A stretch of 64,000 bases of DNA from Manis javanica (GCF_040802235.1 NC_133174.1:109311647-109375646), one strand, 5' to 3'; positions 24,601 to 36,257 are shown, numbered from the stretch's first letter. Program-made: numbers and translations. Notes: generated by a model not told the origin, from the sequence alone.

Positions 24601-24690
24601 CACTGCAATATATAAATGGCTCAAATCAATACATTATACACCTTAAACTTACACAATGTCATATACAAATTGTATCACAATTTAAGAAAA
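21660..24690 (+). mobile_element. Old L1 (L1M-like), ORF2 from reverse transcriptase to 3' end
   Basis: Plus-strand L1 ORF2 from AACCTAGAAGAAATGGATAC (21819) through the reverse transcriptase, the C-terminal part and a 3' UTR ending near 24690. The active site is TTTGCAGATCAT at 22609-22620, so FADD has become FADH, loss of a metal-binding Asp. Numerous stops. 5'-truncated or joined to 20450-21345 by rearrangement. Confidence 0.82.
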
Positions 24691-25369
24691 AGGAGTGTAT
24701 CTTCCCTAATTCTTTCCAGAAAAGGAAATGATATGGTATACCAACTTTTCTTAAGTACATTTAAAATGATGTTATCCTTTTTAAAAAGTATTCACAAATT
24801 CTTTTAGATATATGCAGCATAAACAATGGGATACTTATATAATCATCTGATTAAGAGAAATGGGACTTTCAGAGTGAAAATGATCATTTCCTAATTAAGA
24901 ATAACACAATTCCCCAGCATATCTCATAAGCAGTTAATACAGACAGCCAAGGGCCCTGTTTTGCATTATATGTATGCACTTGAGAATGCACACATGTAAA
25001 TCCTAAGAGCCTCAAAGACCATGCTGGAATAAATTTCTGTCTTCCTTCTCTGATTCCAAAAGTTATTTTCATTGCTTTTCAGGCAAGTCTAACTGCCTCT
25101 CTATAATTTAACTCTGTGGGAGTCTGGGGATTTGATGGTAAAGTCATTACTCATTAGACAGATTTGTAAGGAATAATTTTTAATTATGTAGAACGGATAT
25201 AGGAATGAAAACATTGCAAGCAGAAGAGTGGAAAAAATTAAATTACTTTGTATAAACTAATGGGAACAGTTGGAGATAAGGACCTTCCTTTTTCCCCACT
25301 CCCACCCACACCTCCTAGAAATAAACAAACAGGCATTTACAAACACAGCTACAGAATTAACAGAAATAA
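24691..25369. other. No recognised element
   Basis: Mixed AT-rich sequence with no supported gene. Confidence 0.35.
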
Positions 25370-25790
25370 AAAATCCCGAACACTCAGTGAAATAAGACAG
25401 GCAAAAAAAGACAAATACCATCTGATTTCACTTATTTGTGGAGTATAAAAACAAAGCAAAACAGGAACAAAACAGCAGCAGACTCTTAGACACTGAGATA
25501 GGTTCCCAATGGGGAGGGGCTGGGGGAGGTGAGAGGGGAGGGGAGGGTGAGGGGGATAAAGGAGCACAAAAATTTGCAAGCACAATAAAAGTTGGTCATG
25601 GGGATAGTAGTACAGCATGGAGAATATAGTCAATGATTCTGTAACATTTTACTGTGTTGATAGTAACCACACTAGAGGGTGTGAGGAGTTAATGATAAGG
25701 GTAACTGTTGAACTACTGTGTTGTACATTTGAAACCAATATAAGATTGTATATCAATGTTACTTCAATAAAAAATAAATTTAAAAAAAAA
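25370..25790 (+). mobile_element. 5'-truncated L1, 3' end, plus strand
   Basis: It opens in the last codons of ORF2 (ACACTCAGTGAAATAAGACA, reading to a stop after ISLICGV at about 25448). A 3' UTR with a long G-rich tract (25510-25557) follows, then an AATAAAAAATAAATTTAAA tail. The 3' UTR downstream of the G tract differs from that of L1-a to L1-d, so this is another, probably older, subfamily. Confidence 0.82.
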
Positions 25791-25799
25791 GGGTAATTA

Positions 25800-26105
25800 A
25801 GTTAAAATGAGGTTGTTAAGTTTGGCTCTGACCCAGTCTAAATGGTATCCTTAGAAGGACAGGAAATTTGGAGACACAGATGTTAAAGATGCCTGCACTC
25901 AAAGGAAATGGCTCATGTGGGCACAGCAAGCAAGCAGCCATCTGCAAGCCTAGGAGGGAGGCCTCAGAAGAAACCAATCCTGCACCAAGAAGAAACCTTG
26001 ATCTTGGACTTCTAGCCTCTAGGACAATAAAAATATGGATTTCTGTTGTTTAAGCCATCCAGTCTGCAATATTTAGTTATGGCATCCCTAGCAAACTAAT
26101 ACAGC
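25800..26105 (+). mobile_element. MLT1-like LTR (ERVL-MaLR)
   Basis: The blocks follow the MLT1 order: TATCCTTAGAAGGACAGGAA, CTTGATCTTGGACTTCTAGC, AGGACAATAAAAATATGG (polyadenylation region), and TTCTGTTGTTTAAGCCATCC near the 3' end, closing with CCCTAGCAAACTAATACAG. No internal retroviral sequence is attached. Confidence 0.72.
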
Positions 26106-27590
26106 TCCTGACTGATAAAGTACCAAACGGTGCAGTGGGTTTTGCTATTACTGTGAACAGAGGCAAGACTGCTAGTTTATCTAAATAAATTGTTGTCATA
26201 AAGACAAAAAGAATTTGACTGGCAAAAAAAAAAAATCCAAAACAACTTGTAATCTTGCAGATCTGCAAATTTCAAAGTAAGTGTTAAATAAACAGAATGA
26301 ATTATCCCTATAGTTTGCATGGAGTAGTGTAGCAATCTTTTGAAAATACTGTCTTGGACGTGACCATCAGTTTCTTAGCAGCAAACGATTGCTCTAGGAA
26401 GACAAGAAGATTTTGAAATGATCACTCTTCTAGAGAAGTTCACTTTGCAATCTCTCCTCTCTTCTCCCAGCACATTTTCACAACCATTAATAGGCAAAGA
26501 AAGCAGCCAGCCGATACCACCTTTTGATTGCTATGCAGCATAAGGAATACTTCCTGTTGAGTAAGTAGCCCAACCTCAAACCAGATCACATGAAAGCAGA
26601 TCTACATTAAGAATAATCTAGAATTTCAAGCAAAACTGGAATTATTCCCAGGCTATGTGAACACTGAGATCTCTGTATACTTAGCTTTCCTCTCTCCAAT
26701 CTCCTTACTGTCTCTCTTCCATACTTCAAAACTGCTCTAAATCTTTGTTGCTATCAGCCTAAATTAAGGGCTTGTCAGAGAAGTTCTGTTAAAGGACTTG
26801 TAAGCAGCCAGTGAAGGAAGTCCACTCTTCTGCTTGGCTTCTGCTCTCTGCTGTTATAGCCTACCTAAGCAATCTAAACTGAATGAGATTGAAGTTAAAT
26901 AACTCCTCTGATCAAATGATAGGCTATTTGTATCACTTCCTTTGAGAAGTCACCTCACTTGCCAGAAAGCCATACATCATGCCTGATGCTCCCACCCCTG
27001 AAATTTGAGAGAGGTGTCTTTCCAAACGGAATGTGAATGTTTTCAAATGGTTACATACACCTTCAGAAGCCATAATGACTTCTGATTACTGCTATTTCAT
27101 GAGTCACCGGATACTTTCTGCCCAACATATCCCAACTAGAAGAAAACTTTTGCTTCCTATCTTATCATTTAAAGCCTGGAGAATTGTTGACTACGTGTAT
27201 TGAAACAATACCCAGAATTAAATTTTTGATACAATATCTATAGTGCCTCTCAAGGAACACTTCTCTCTACCATTTTCTAAGATACACTGCTTCTTGGGCA
27301 TTTTAAATGCCTAAGCTAAATCAAAGGAGTCTTTAGGTTCCCCCTGCCATCATAATATCCAGGATTCCCTTTGTCCATTTTAGTCTCTGAGGCTCTGAAT
27401 AATCATACTTTCGGAAGAAACTGCCATTCTTTAATTGAAACATTACTGAGTATATTTCTCAACAAAAAGTTCTAGTTTAGAAATGATTCTTTCTCCACAA
27501 ACCATGCAATTAGGCCCTAAACATGATAACAAGGCTTAGAATTTAAATTTAACTCTAAACTTATCCTTTAACATTTTTCAAATGAAATTT
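26106..27590. other. No recognised element; possibly unique sequence
   Basis: Nearly 1.5 kb without an open frame of note or a repeat I can name. It is the longest such stretch in the window. Confidence 0.4.
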
Positions 27591-29554
27591 TAATTTTTGA
27601 AGTTTTAAATTTACAAAAAGAGCTGTAAAGAGTACAGAGTTCCAATATATCTCACTTCCAGTTTCCCCTACATTACTTTGGCATATTTACCATAATTAGT
27701 GAACCAATACCAATACATTATTATTAACTGAAGGCCATACTTTAGATTTCCTTCATTTTTACCTAATGTTCTTTTCTGTTCCAGAATCCCATCCAGGATA
27801 CCACATAATACTTCATCATATCTCTTTAGCAATTAGAGTTTCTCAGATTTCTTTTGATGAGCTTTACAGTTTTGAGAAGGACTTGTCAGGAATTTTATAG
27901 ATACTCCTTAATTGTGATTTGCCTGATGTTTTTCTCTAGATTATGAGGTTATGGGTTTTGAGAAGGAAGGCCACAGAAGCAATATGCCATTTTCATCACA
28001 CCGTATCAAAGGTATATAGATCAATATGACATAACTGTTGATACTAAGTTTGATCACCTAGCTTGAGGTAGTATTAGTTTCTCCACTATAAAGTTACTCC
28101 CTCTTTTCTCCCTTTCCGTGGTGAAGGAAGTCACTATGTACAGGGCACACTTAAGGAGTGGAGAGTTACTGTACCTTCTTGCAGGCAGAGTATCTATATA
28201 AACTACTTGTAATTCTTCACCATGGAGATTTGTCTCTTTTCATCCATTTATCTATTAATTAAATCACTTAGTTATATAACTATGGACTCTACTCCAGTAC
28301 AACATAAATCATTCTAGCCTTCTTCCCTTGTTTGCTTGTGTGTAAAGTCTTTTGCCAACCATGGGAAAAGCCAGTTCCTGTCATATACCATCAACTTCTT
28401 AATTGTTTAATTCTTGTATACTCACATAATGGTTTCAAAATTGCTAACTCATACTTCTGTGGGAGGAACATCATCATCTAGAGTACAGTGCTTACATATA
28501 GTTCATTTTGACTTTAGTCTTACAGTCTCCACACATTTCCAAAGTTACTTAGGTCAGCACTTATTTTTCCTCATACCCTTCAGTTAAATTGTTTACTATA
28601 TTTGTAATATAGTAAGATTATTTTGTCACAGTCTGCATTCCATCCTGGAAATGGAACCTCCTAAGTAATTTTTTTAATGTGCCCACATTAATGTTCATTC
28701 TTTGTGCTATAAAGTTCTGTGGGTTTTAACAAAAGCACAGTGTCATGTATCCATAATTATGATATCATATGAAATAGTTACATTGCCCTAAAATATCACC
28801 TGTGTTTTTCTATTCAACCTTCTTCTCCCTCCAAACCCCCATTAGCCACTTACCTATTTAGCATTTCTGTAGTTTTGTTTTTCCAGAATGTCATGTAAAT
28901 GCAATCATATGTTAGGCTTATTTCACTTAGCAATACACATTTAAGATCCACCCATGTTTTCCCACAGCTTGATAGATCCCATATGTTCTTTACAGTTACC
29001 CTCAATGATAACATCTTGCAAAATTATAGGACAACATTGCAACCACATACTGACACTGATACATTCAAGACAGAGAATATTTTCATCACCAGAAGAATTG
29101 TTCATATTGCCATTTTATAAACACACTCACTTCTCTCATGCCCTTTCCTAAACTCCTGGAAACCACTAATCGTGTTTCCATTTTTACAATTTTATTATTT
29201 CAAAATAATTATGTAAATGGAATAATATAATATGTAACCTTTTGTGATTGACTTTTCCACTCAGTATAAATCTCTGAAGATTCATCTGGGCTATTACACA
29301 TATCAATACTTTGTTCTTTTACTTCGCTAGGAAGTAGTCCATAGTATCAATGTACCATAGTTTTGTTTTGTTTTGTTTTAATTAATATTATAGATTTATG
29401 ATTTGTAAATTTAATATTGAGGTTATGATTACATAATTCAAATGCAAACAAATTTAGTAGAAAATGAACTCTTTTTATTTAAATTCTTATTGTGGTAAAA
29501 ACTCCATAACTACAGTTTCTTTAACCATTCACCTATTGGAGGACATTTGGGTTG
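27590..29554 (-). mobile_element. Very old L1, minus strand, 3' part (first piece of a broken element)
   Basis: The plus strand reads as the complement of an old L1 3' region: GTCATGTAAATGCAATCATA, TTCACTTAGCAATACACATT and, at its right end, CCATTCACCTATTGGAGGAC. The left boundary (about 27590) is soft. The same element continues at 30466, 32125 and 33190. Confidence 0.6.
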
Positions 29555-30465
29555 TTTTTAGTTTTGTTTTTTTCTATTAAGGTATCCTTGATATACAATC
29601 TTATGCAGGTTTCACATGAGCAACATTGTGGTCACTACATTCACCCATATTATCAAGTCCCCCCAACATACCCCATTGCAGTCACTGTCCATCAGCATAG
29701 TAAGATGATATACGGTCACTACTTGTCTTCTCTGTGCTATACTGACTTCCCCATGCCTCCTCTACATTATGTGTGCTACTATAATGCTGCTTAATCCCCA
29801 TCTCCCTCCCTTCCCACCCACTCTCCCAACTCCCTTTCCCTTTGGTAACTGCTACTTCCTTCTTGGAGTCTGTGAGTCTGCTGCTGTTTTGTTCCTTCAG
29901 TTTTGCTTTGGTGTTATACTCCACAGATGAGTGAAATCATTTGGTACTTGTCTTTCTCTGCCTGGTTTATTTTACTAAGCATAATAACCTCTGGCTCCAT
30001 CCATGTTATTGCAAATGTTAGGATTTGTTGTCTTCTTATGGCTGAATAATATTCCATGGTGTATATGTACCACATCTTCTTTATCCATTCATCTACTGAT
30101 GAACACTTAGGTTTCTTCCATTTCTTGGCTATTGTAAATAGTGCTGTGATAAACATAGGGGTGCGTATGTCTTTTTGAATCAGGGATTTTGCTTCCTTTA
30201 GGCAAATTCCTAGGAATGGAATTACTGGGTCAATTGGTTTGTCTATTTTTAGTTTTTTGAGGAACCTCCATACTGCTTTCCACAGCAGTTGCAACAATTT
30301 ACATTTCCATCAATAGTGCAGGAGGGTTCCCATTTCTCTAAATCCTTGCCAACACTTTTGTTATTTCTTGTCTTTTGGATCTTGGCCATCCTAACTGGTA
30401 TGAGGTGATATCTCATTGTGGTTTAAATTTGTATTTCCCTGATGATTAGCGATGTGGAGCCCCAT
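29555..30465 (-). mobile_element. 5'-truncated L1, minus strand, about 0.9 kb
   Basis: Carries the recent L1 3' end of this genome (T-run near 29567, then GGTATCCTTGATATACAATC, CATTGTGGTCACTACATTC) and the ORF2 C-terminal part. The open piece 30297-29914 includes [17 protein letters not shown] and ends with ISLICGV. It is inserted in the old L1, of which roughly 350 bp appears missing at this point; no clean target duplication was found. Confidence 0.85.
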
Positions 30466-30831
30466 TCTGGTTTTAATTTTCACTTTTCTAATGGCTGTGA
30501 TGTTGAGCCCCTTTTCATATGCTTATTTGCCAGCTGTATATGCTCTTCAGTGAAATTTGTTCATGTCATTTGCCCATTTTCTAATTTAGGTTGTTTCTTA
30601 CTATTGAGTTTTGAAAGTTCTTTATATATTCTAAATATTAATCTTTGCTGGATTCATGGTTTGCAAACATTTTCTCTACATGTGTAGCTTGTCTTTTCTT
30701 CCTCTCATCAGGGTCTTTTGTAGAGAAAACCTTTTTATTTTTGATGAAGCCCAATTCATGGGTATTTTTCTTTTATGGATCATGTCAAGCCTAAAAACTC
30801 TTTGCCAAGTACTAGATTCCAAAGATCATCT
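30466..30831 (-). mobile_element. Very old L1, minus strand, second piece
   Basis: The plus strand shows GATGTTGAGCCCCTTTTCAT, AGTTCTTTATATATTC and CTAAAAACTCTTTGCCAAGT, the complement of the L1 ORF2 C-terminal region. It ends at the target duplication of the ZCRB1 pseudogene. Confidence 0.7.
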
Positions 30832-30838
30832 CCTGTGT
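30832..30838. repeat. Target-site duplication, left copy (ZCRB1 pseudogene)
   Basis: CCTGTGT followed by a T-run matches CCTGTGT and T-run at 32118-32124. The old L1 reads on smoothly across the two copies, which supports the call. Confidence 0.65.
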
Positions 30839-32117
30839 TTTTTTTTATTTAAAAAAAAATTCTCTTGAAAATTTTATTAACATTTAATAAGCAATAAATC
30901 ATTCAACTTTTCAGTCTTTCTGAAGTTTTAGTTTTAAAGATAAAATTTATTTCAAAAGTCCTAGTGTAAACAATTAAACATGAACAAACTTTTATAATGA
31001 ACTTCTTGACCAAGTCTCTTTAATACCTTTTTTGGGGGGATGCTAATAGAATTATTATGATGGTATTAAGTTATATTTTATAGCAAGTGAACTGTTTTCA
31101 AGATTAATGGTTATTGGCAAATCTTGATTTTTTACTATTCTGCTAAGGCAAGATAGAAACATGATACTTTAAAATTACTTTTCAATTCCCTATGAACTGT
31201 TTTATAGTAAAAAATGAGTTGGTACTAAGTGTTCTTATGCTCAAGTTCTAAGAGTAACCTTTAGTACCAGCTGAACTTGATATTCTAAGATTTTTAAAAA
31301 TGTTAATGGTATTTACATAATAAATATAATTTTAATCACTCAGTTCTTTCTCGTCACTGAAATACATACTTTTTTTTCCTTAGGGCATCTTGAATCACCT
31401 GATTTGTTCTTCTTCAATTTTGGCTTGCTGGAAAGCTATGGCCTGCCTGAGGCTGTCAAGAGCAGGATCTTCCCCTTCATCTTCACTTCCTTCTACTTCC
31501 TCAACTTCTGCTGATTCAGGAGTTTTCTTCTTTATCTTTTTCTCTTTCTTCTTTGGAGGCTCACGTTCTCCAAGCATATTTTTAGGACAGGCATAACTTA
31601 AGTGTCCACTTCCCCCACATTCATAACACCTGGATTTATCGAAGTACTTCCGGCATGGGATGAACTCGGCGACTTTTTGTTGTCAAGAGTGATGCTCATC
31701 TGTACCACTGCTAAACAACTGTTCGTTGTTCATTGCCTTGGTACAGTTTTGTGCAGTCTTTATCCAAACATAAAATAAACACAACCCCTTTACTCTTCCT
31801 GGTATCTTTATCTTTCATTATAGTAACCTTTCCAACTTTGCCATACTTGGAAAATATCCGGTATAAGTCATTGTTGGTCAGGGAAAAGGGCAAGTTGGAT
31901 ACATACACTGTGCTTTTACTTGGGACCAATCCAGCACTCATTTCTACAGGTGGGACGGCCCATAGGCCATGGCGCAAGCAGTAGGCTCGGGTGGGGCTCA
32001 ACCCAGGCTATGCCTAGTCCCCCACCAGGGCTTGGGCATTCCGAGGCCTGGCGGGCTGGCACCGGGGACCAGAAAGGGCCGGGGACAAGAAGGCTCAGGC
32101 AGCAGCACTGCTTCATC
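30839..32117 (-). pseudogene. ZCRB1: Processed pseudogene of ZCRB1 (U11/U12 snRNP RNA-binding protein)
   Basis: The parent gene encodes a CCHC zinc-knuckle and RRM protein of the minor (U12-type) spliceosome. On the minus strand: 5' UTR from about 32110, ATG at 31941-31939, RRM with [16 protein letters not shown] and [10 protein letters not shown], a frameshift near 31750, CCHC knuckle region around 31640-31590, then [19 protein letters not shown] in an open piece 31577-31395, and a stop aligned to 31334-31332. A 3' UTR follows with AATAAA (complement of 30873-30878) and an A-tail remnant at 30860-30839. No introns, an A-tail and target duplications mark an L1-mediated retrocopy. Part of the C-terminal coding region is deleted. 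Confidence 0.93.
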
Positions 32118-32124
32118 CCTGTGT
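32118..32124. repeat. Target-site duplication, right copy (ZCRB1 pseudogene)
   Basis: CCTGTGT, matching 30832-30838. Confidence 0.65.
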
Positions 32125-32734
32125 ATTTTTTTTCCTTAAAGATTTATGGTTTTACATTTTACATTTAAGTTAGTGATCAATTTTGAGTTAATTTTTGTGT
32201 AATGTGTGAGGTTTAGTTTAAGGGTCTTTTTTTTGCCTATGAATGTCCAATTACCCCAGCACCATTTATTGAAACTCTGTTTCTCCTCCACTACATTGCT
32301 TTAGCATCTTTGTCAAAAAACAATTGGGCATTATTAGATGTGAGCATATTATTAGAGTATTTATTGTGTTCAGTTGATCTATGTGTCTGTCCCTCTCCCA
32401 ACACTACATAGTCTTAATTACTGTAGCTAATACTAAGTTTTGAAATTGGGGAAATTGAGTCCTCCTAATTTATTCTATTTTCTTAAATTCGTTTTAGCCA
32501 TTCCAGTCACTTTGCCTTTCCGTAAAAATCTTAGAATAATGTTACTTAAATCTCAAAAATATTTCTGGGATTTTTATTGGAATTGAGTTAAACATATATA
32601 AATTTGGGGGAAATTAACATCTTTGTGATGATCTTCCAATTCTTGAACATGATATCTCTCTCCATTTATTTAGATAATCTTTGATTTCTCTCACCAGAAC
32701 TTTGTAGCTTTCTTCTACATTGTTGTGGATAAAA
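32125..32734 (-). mobile_element. Very old L1, minus strand, third piece
   Basis: Resumes after the pseudogene: plus-strand GATTTATGGTTTTACATTTT, CCCCAGCACCATTTATTGAA, TTGATCTATGTGTCTGTCCC and TTTGATTTCTCTCACCAGAA are the complement of L1 ORF2 downstream of the reverse transcriptase. Interrupted at 32735 by an ERV LTR. Confidence 0.8.
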
Positions 32735-33190
32735 TGAAAGTTCCTATGGCCAGGATTCTCACCTGGCCCTGGTTGGCTAGCTCACTACACACACACGGGC
32801 AATATGTTGCTATTGACGCTATATAAAGAGCTCCACCCAGTGGTCTTCCCGATAGGGTGGCATGGCTGCAAGGCTGCAGGAAAGCAGAGCAGAGGCTGGA
32901 GTGGTGGCAGCGTTGAGGACAGAGGCCTGCAGGGTGGCTGTGTGGGACGACTGTGCAGGCCCAGAGGACGGCTGTGCAGGCAGAAGGGCCCAGAGGCAGA
33001 GACCAGCTTGCTGCATGCAGACTTGCTCTGAGTGAATGGGATTTTAGTGATTGACCTGCCACTGTGGAAATAAAGTTGGGTATAACCCTTTCACACCAAG
33101 AACATTTTACTGTCATTTTCTTTGGTAACATTGAATCCATAGTGAACTTGCCCAGGGCTGAAACCCATTGGCAAGATGGTTGTCCAATGT
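32735..33190 (+). mobile_element. ERV LTR with attached leader, same family as 1872-2190
   Basis: Starts TGAAAGTTCCTATGGCCAG. TATA box TATATAAAG at 32820-32828, AATAAA at 33069-33074, then TTGAATCCATAGTGAACTTG and the primer-site-like CAGGGCTGAAACCC at 33153-33166, with about 20 further leader bases. A G-rich stretch with repeated GGCTGTG blocks lies at 32930-33000. No gag follows; old L1 sequence resumes. Confidence 0.75.
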
Positions 33191-33510
33191 ATGTGTGTAA
33201 AATTGTTTGTGGCAATCGTTTATTATCCTTTTGGCATCTTCAGGGTCTATAGTTCAAGCTCTTATTCATTTCTAATAATGGCGATTTGTGTTTTGTTCTG
33301 TTTTTGGCAGTATTGGTAGAGGCTTGCCAATTTTATTGATTTTTTTATTGAAGAACTTGCTTTTTTAAAAATTAAGTGTCTCCATCATTTTCCTGTTTTC
33401 AATTCCATTAATTTGCACTCTGATGTTTATTATTTCTTTTCTTCTGTTTGTGTTAAGTTTACTTTCTTCTCCTTTTTCCAGCTTCTTGAGGGAAGAACTT
33501 AAGCTACTGA
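33191..33510 (-). mobile_element. Very old L1, minus strand, fourth piece
   Basis: The plus strand GGCTTGCCAATTTTATTGAT, AAGAACTTGCTTTTTT and TCCTGTTTTCAATTCCATTA is the complement of the region upstream of the L1 reverse transcriptase, consistent with the same element continuing beyond the LTR, though some sequence between is missing. Confidence 0.65.
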
Positions 33511-34799
33511 ATAAAGATCTACACAATTCTCTCACCCAGGGTTCCCACTATATTACATAACTCCATGGAACAACAAAGTTTTCAATGAGAAAAGTGCCCA
33601 TTGGAAAGGTGCTACACAGTGACCTTTAATAGTATAGGAAAACCAAATATTGGCAAATGTGTTCAGCAACAAAACCATATGCTGATAACCTAAAAAGGTC
33701 TTGATTTGACTATGACCTTTTTTACCTTGAAAATGAATAAATCTGTTCACAGGCAAGAGTTACCATGGTGTCACTAAAAATATTTCAGTGAAAAGTAGTA
33801 CATTTTTTGGTCCCTTGTAAATAATGTTGCATCTCCTATTCATATCTTTTCCCAATTGCTAAATAAATTATTTTTGCTTTTAACATTTCTCCTGTAGATT
33901 TACTAAAACTTCCAGTGCTTCATAGTGAAAAATGTAATCTATGTAAGTTTGCCATTTATATAAAATTAAGTTTGCTAAAAACCCTTCTCTTGCCTGCATC
34001 TGCTCCTAAAGTACATTGATGGTTGTGACAGATTTAAAACCATTCTTCCGGTCTTTTTAAAAACCCTTAGAAGCATTAGTTTAAAAGAGAGGGTGCAAGG
34101 GGTAATTGCTTTAATAGTTGGTTTCCAGGAAACTAAAAGCCAAGACTTGTTACTAAGAAATTTCCTATAAATTACGTGGAGTTAGAATTGACTCAACCTG
34201 ACTCAAACTTTGGCTATGCAGGCAATAGGGTGCAATGAGTCAATGATTATTTCAAGTTTTTTTTAAATCTGTGAGGCTGAGAGGTGTTACACTATTAAAA
34301 GAAATAAGAAACATGGGGGATGGGGTGGGGGAAGGCCTGCAACTGTGGAGATAGGGCAGAACATCAGATAGAGATATTAAGCTCAGTAGGCCCTTGAAAA
34401 ATGGGGGGTTGGGTGGGGATGAGGGTCAGAAATATAGAATTCATATCTTCCAGAAAAGTTTATTGACTGGCTATCAAATTCTAGATTCTGTTTTCTGCTA
34501 TTGGATGTATTTGCACATAAAGTAGACTTGCAGTCTTTAATACTGGATAAGACTGTAAAGGGTCAGTATAAAGAGAGAAGAGCCAAATCCACATGCTCTG
34601 TCACTCTTAAACTTAGGAAATGGGAAAAGGGAAGTGGGAGAAGGAAAAGTCAAAGAGGTGACAGAAGAAGCAGGAGAATGAAATTCAACAGAAGCCAAGG
34701 AGGAGAGAATTTCAAGGAAGGGATGATAAACAGGAAGAGAGGGCTTAGAGAGTTTGAAGAAACTGGAAAAAAAAAAGAATACTAGAGATGCATTGAGGA
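33511..34799. other. No recognised element
   Basis: Mixed sequence. 34620-34780 is strongly purine-rich and yields a long frame (34501-34785) by composition alone. No supported gene or named repeat. Confidence 0.4.
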
Positions 34800-34930
34800 A
34801 ATAACATAATAATAATAGTTAATATGTATTGAACACTAAGTGCTTCAAATTTATTACCCTTTACTGTGATTATGTTACAAAGGGTATTATTATTTCTATT
34901 TTACAGATTGAGGAAATTAAGACTTGATGA
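34800..34930 (+). repeat. MIR SINE
   Basis: ATGTATTGAACACTAAGTGC, a TTATTACCCTTTACTGTGAT block, and TTTTACAGATTGAGGAAATT in order fit the MIR core and its 3' half. Confidence 0.7.
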
Positions 34931-35480
34931 AGAAAATCAGAGCCTGACAGTGGTTAAAGGGGTAAAACAGATTTTATTCAGGAACTATTGCAATAGGGGA
35001 AAAGGGCCTCAGTATAGAACTAGGATCAATTCTGAATACAGAAAGGACTAGTGAGGATTTATAGTTGAAGAGGTGGGAGTGAGTTGGTAGAGGAAACATC
35101 AAGCATAGGGAGAATCTAGCTAAATTATTGTAGGCAGATTCTTGCTGAAGGAAGGTCAATGTGACCAGCTATGAGGGGTGGGAATGAGGAATTTGATAAG
35201 ATAACAAGGGTAATTAGATATCAAGTATGGGGGATTCTTGCTAAACTGACTTAGCAGGATTCTTGCTACAAATGGACTAGGCAGGTCAAAGATAAGTCAC
35301 AAGAACAAAACGTAGTCAAAAAGAGGGCTCAGAGGAGACTAACATTTGGTTAAGGAGAGGAGTCTTTGTCAGGCTCACTGGTTAACTTGCTGAAGGGAAA
35401 TAGTAGAGCAGAAGTTTAAATTCAGCTCTGTCTGGCCCTAGATTAATCTACTTTTTAATTTCAGCATAAAGAGATGCAGT
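34931..35480 (-). mobile_element. LTR, minus strand, class not determined
   Basis: On the minus strand it has a TATA box (CTATAAATCC; complement of 35057-35063), about 85 bp later AATAAA (complement of 34973-34978) and a short U5-like end. Upstream of the TATA box, blocks of GCAAGAAT(C/T)C recur. The layout is that of a gammaretrovirus-like LTR, but the family was not identified. No internal region is attached. Confidence 0.6.
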
Positions 35481-35487
35481 CAGTGTA

Positions 35488-35580
35488 AGCAAAAGCCAAT
35501 GGTTCCCAAATATTCCTACACATTATAACCAACTGATAGCATTAAAAAAATCTTGCTCAAGTCATAATGTTGCCAGGCAG
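35488..35580 (-). repeat. MER5-like DNA transposon fragment
   Basis: AATGGTTCCCAAATATTCCT followed by CATTATAACCAACTGATAGC and a CTTGCTCAAG block resembles the complement of the 3' half of MER5. Short and diverged. Confidence 0.4.
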
Positions 35581-35584
35581 CTAC

Positions 35585-36110
35585 TTCTGGGGAGGTCTTT
35601 CCCTGCACTCCAAGTGAAACCTCAACCTGGATGGGGGAGGGTTTTTGACTCTGAATGAGAAAGAATTCCTGAACAGGTCAGAAGAATGTAGGTAAGGAAG
35701 GAATTCATTAAGGCAACAGTAGCAGGGAATGGCAACTGCCTTGCAGGCAGCAGAGAGCAGGAAAGTGCAGGGGGGTGGGAAGTTTGCTGAACTCCTAGTT
35801 GGCATAGGGCATACCGCCTTGCCAACCGCTAAAGCCAGGGTTACTTGGGATCCTATTGTGCTTGGATCTTCTTGGATCTGCACAGTGTGGGGACTAGCTC
35901 CTACCACACCAGGATTTGGGGGAGTCATGGAGCACAGGATGGAGGGAGATTATGTTCTGAGAACTTTGTAAAGAAAGGAGATTTTCAGGCAGGCTACTAT
36001 AGAGCAGATCACACAGTTGCAGATCTGTCCAGGTCAACCAGGTGACAGGAACTTGCAAACTCTAATCAGAGCTCTCAGCAGACCTTTCTTACTTATCTGG
36101 AGTAAAAAAG
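35585..36110 (-). mobile_element. Second LTR-like sequence, minus strand
   Basis: On the minus strand it ends with GCCTTAATGAATTCCTTCC, GAATTCTTTCTCATTCAGAG and a CCTCCCCCATCC block, a U5-like ending, preceded by GC-richer sequence. Overlapping open frames (for example 35928-35581 minus) look like chance. Family not identified. Confidence 0.45.
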
Positions 36111-36257
36111 AGACAGGGTGATGACTTGGAAATAGAATGAAATAGCAAAGTAACAAAGATGCTTACCACTGGAACAGTGCAGAGACAAAATGCAATAAAC
36201 TGATTAGTGAGAAGGCTTTATTTAAGAAGTACACAATCTCACCTAAAAATCAGACTT

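Noticed and set aside
34501..34785. 94-codon Lys/Arg/Gly-rich frame
   Set aside because: Caused by a purine-rich stretch. There is no conserved motif and no neighbouring exon signal.
35581..35928. 115-codon minus-strand frame with an overlapping plus frame
   Set aside because: Falls wholly within an LTR-like sequence and has no protein-family resemblance.
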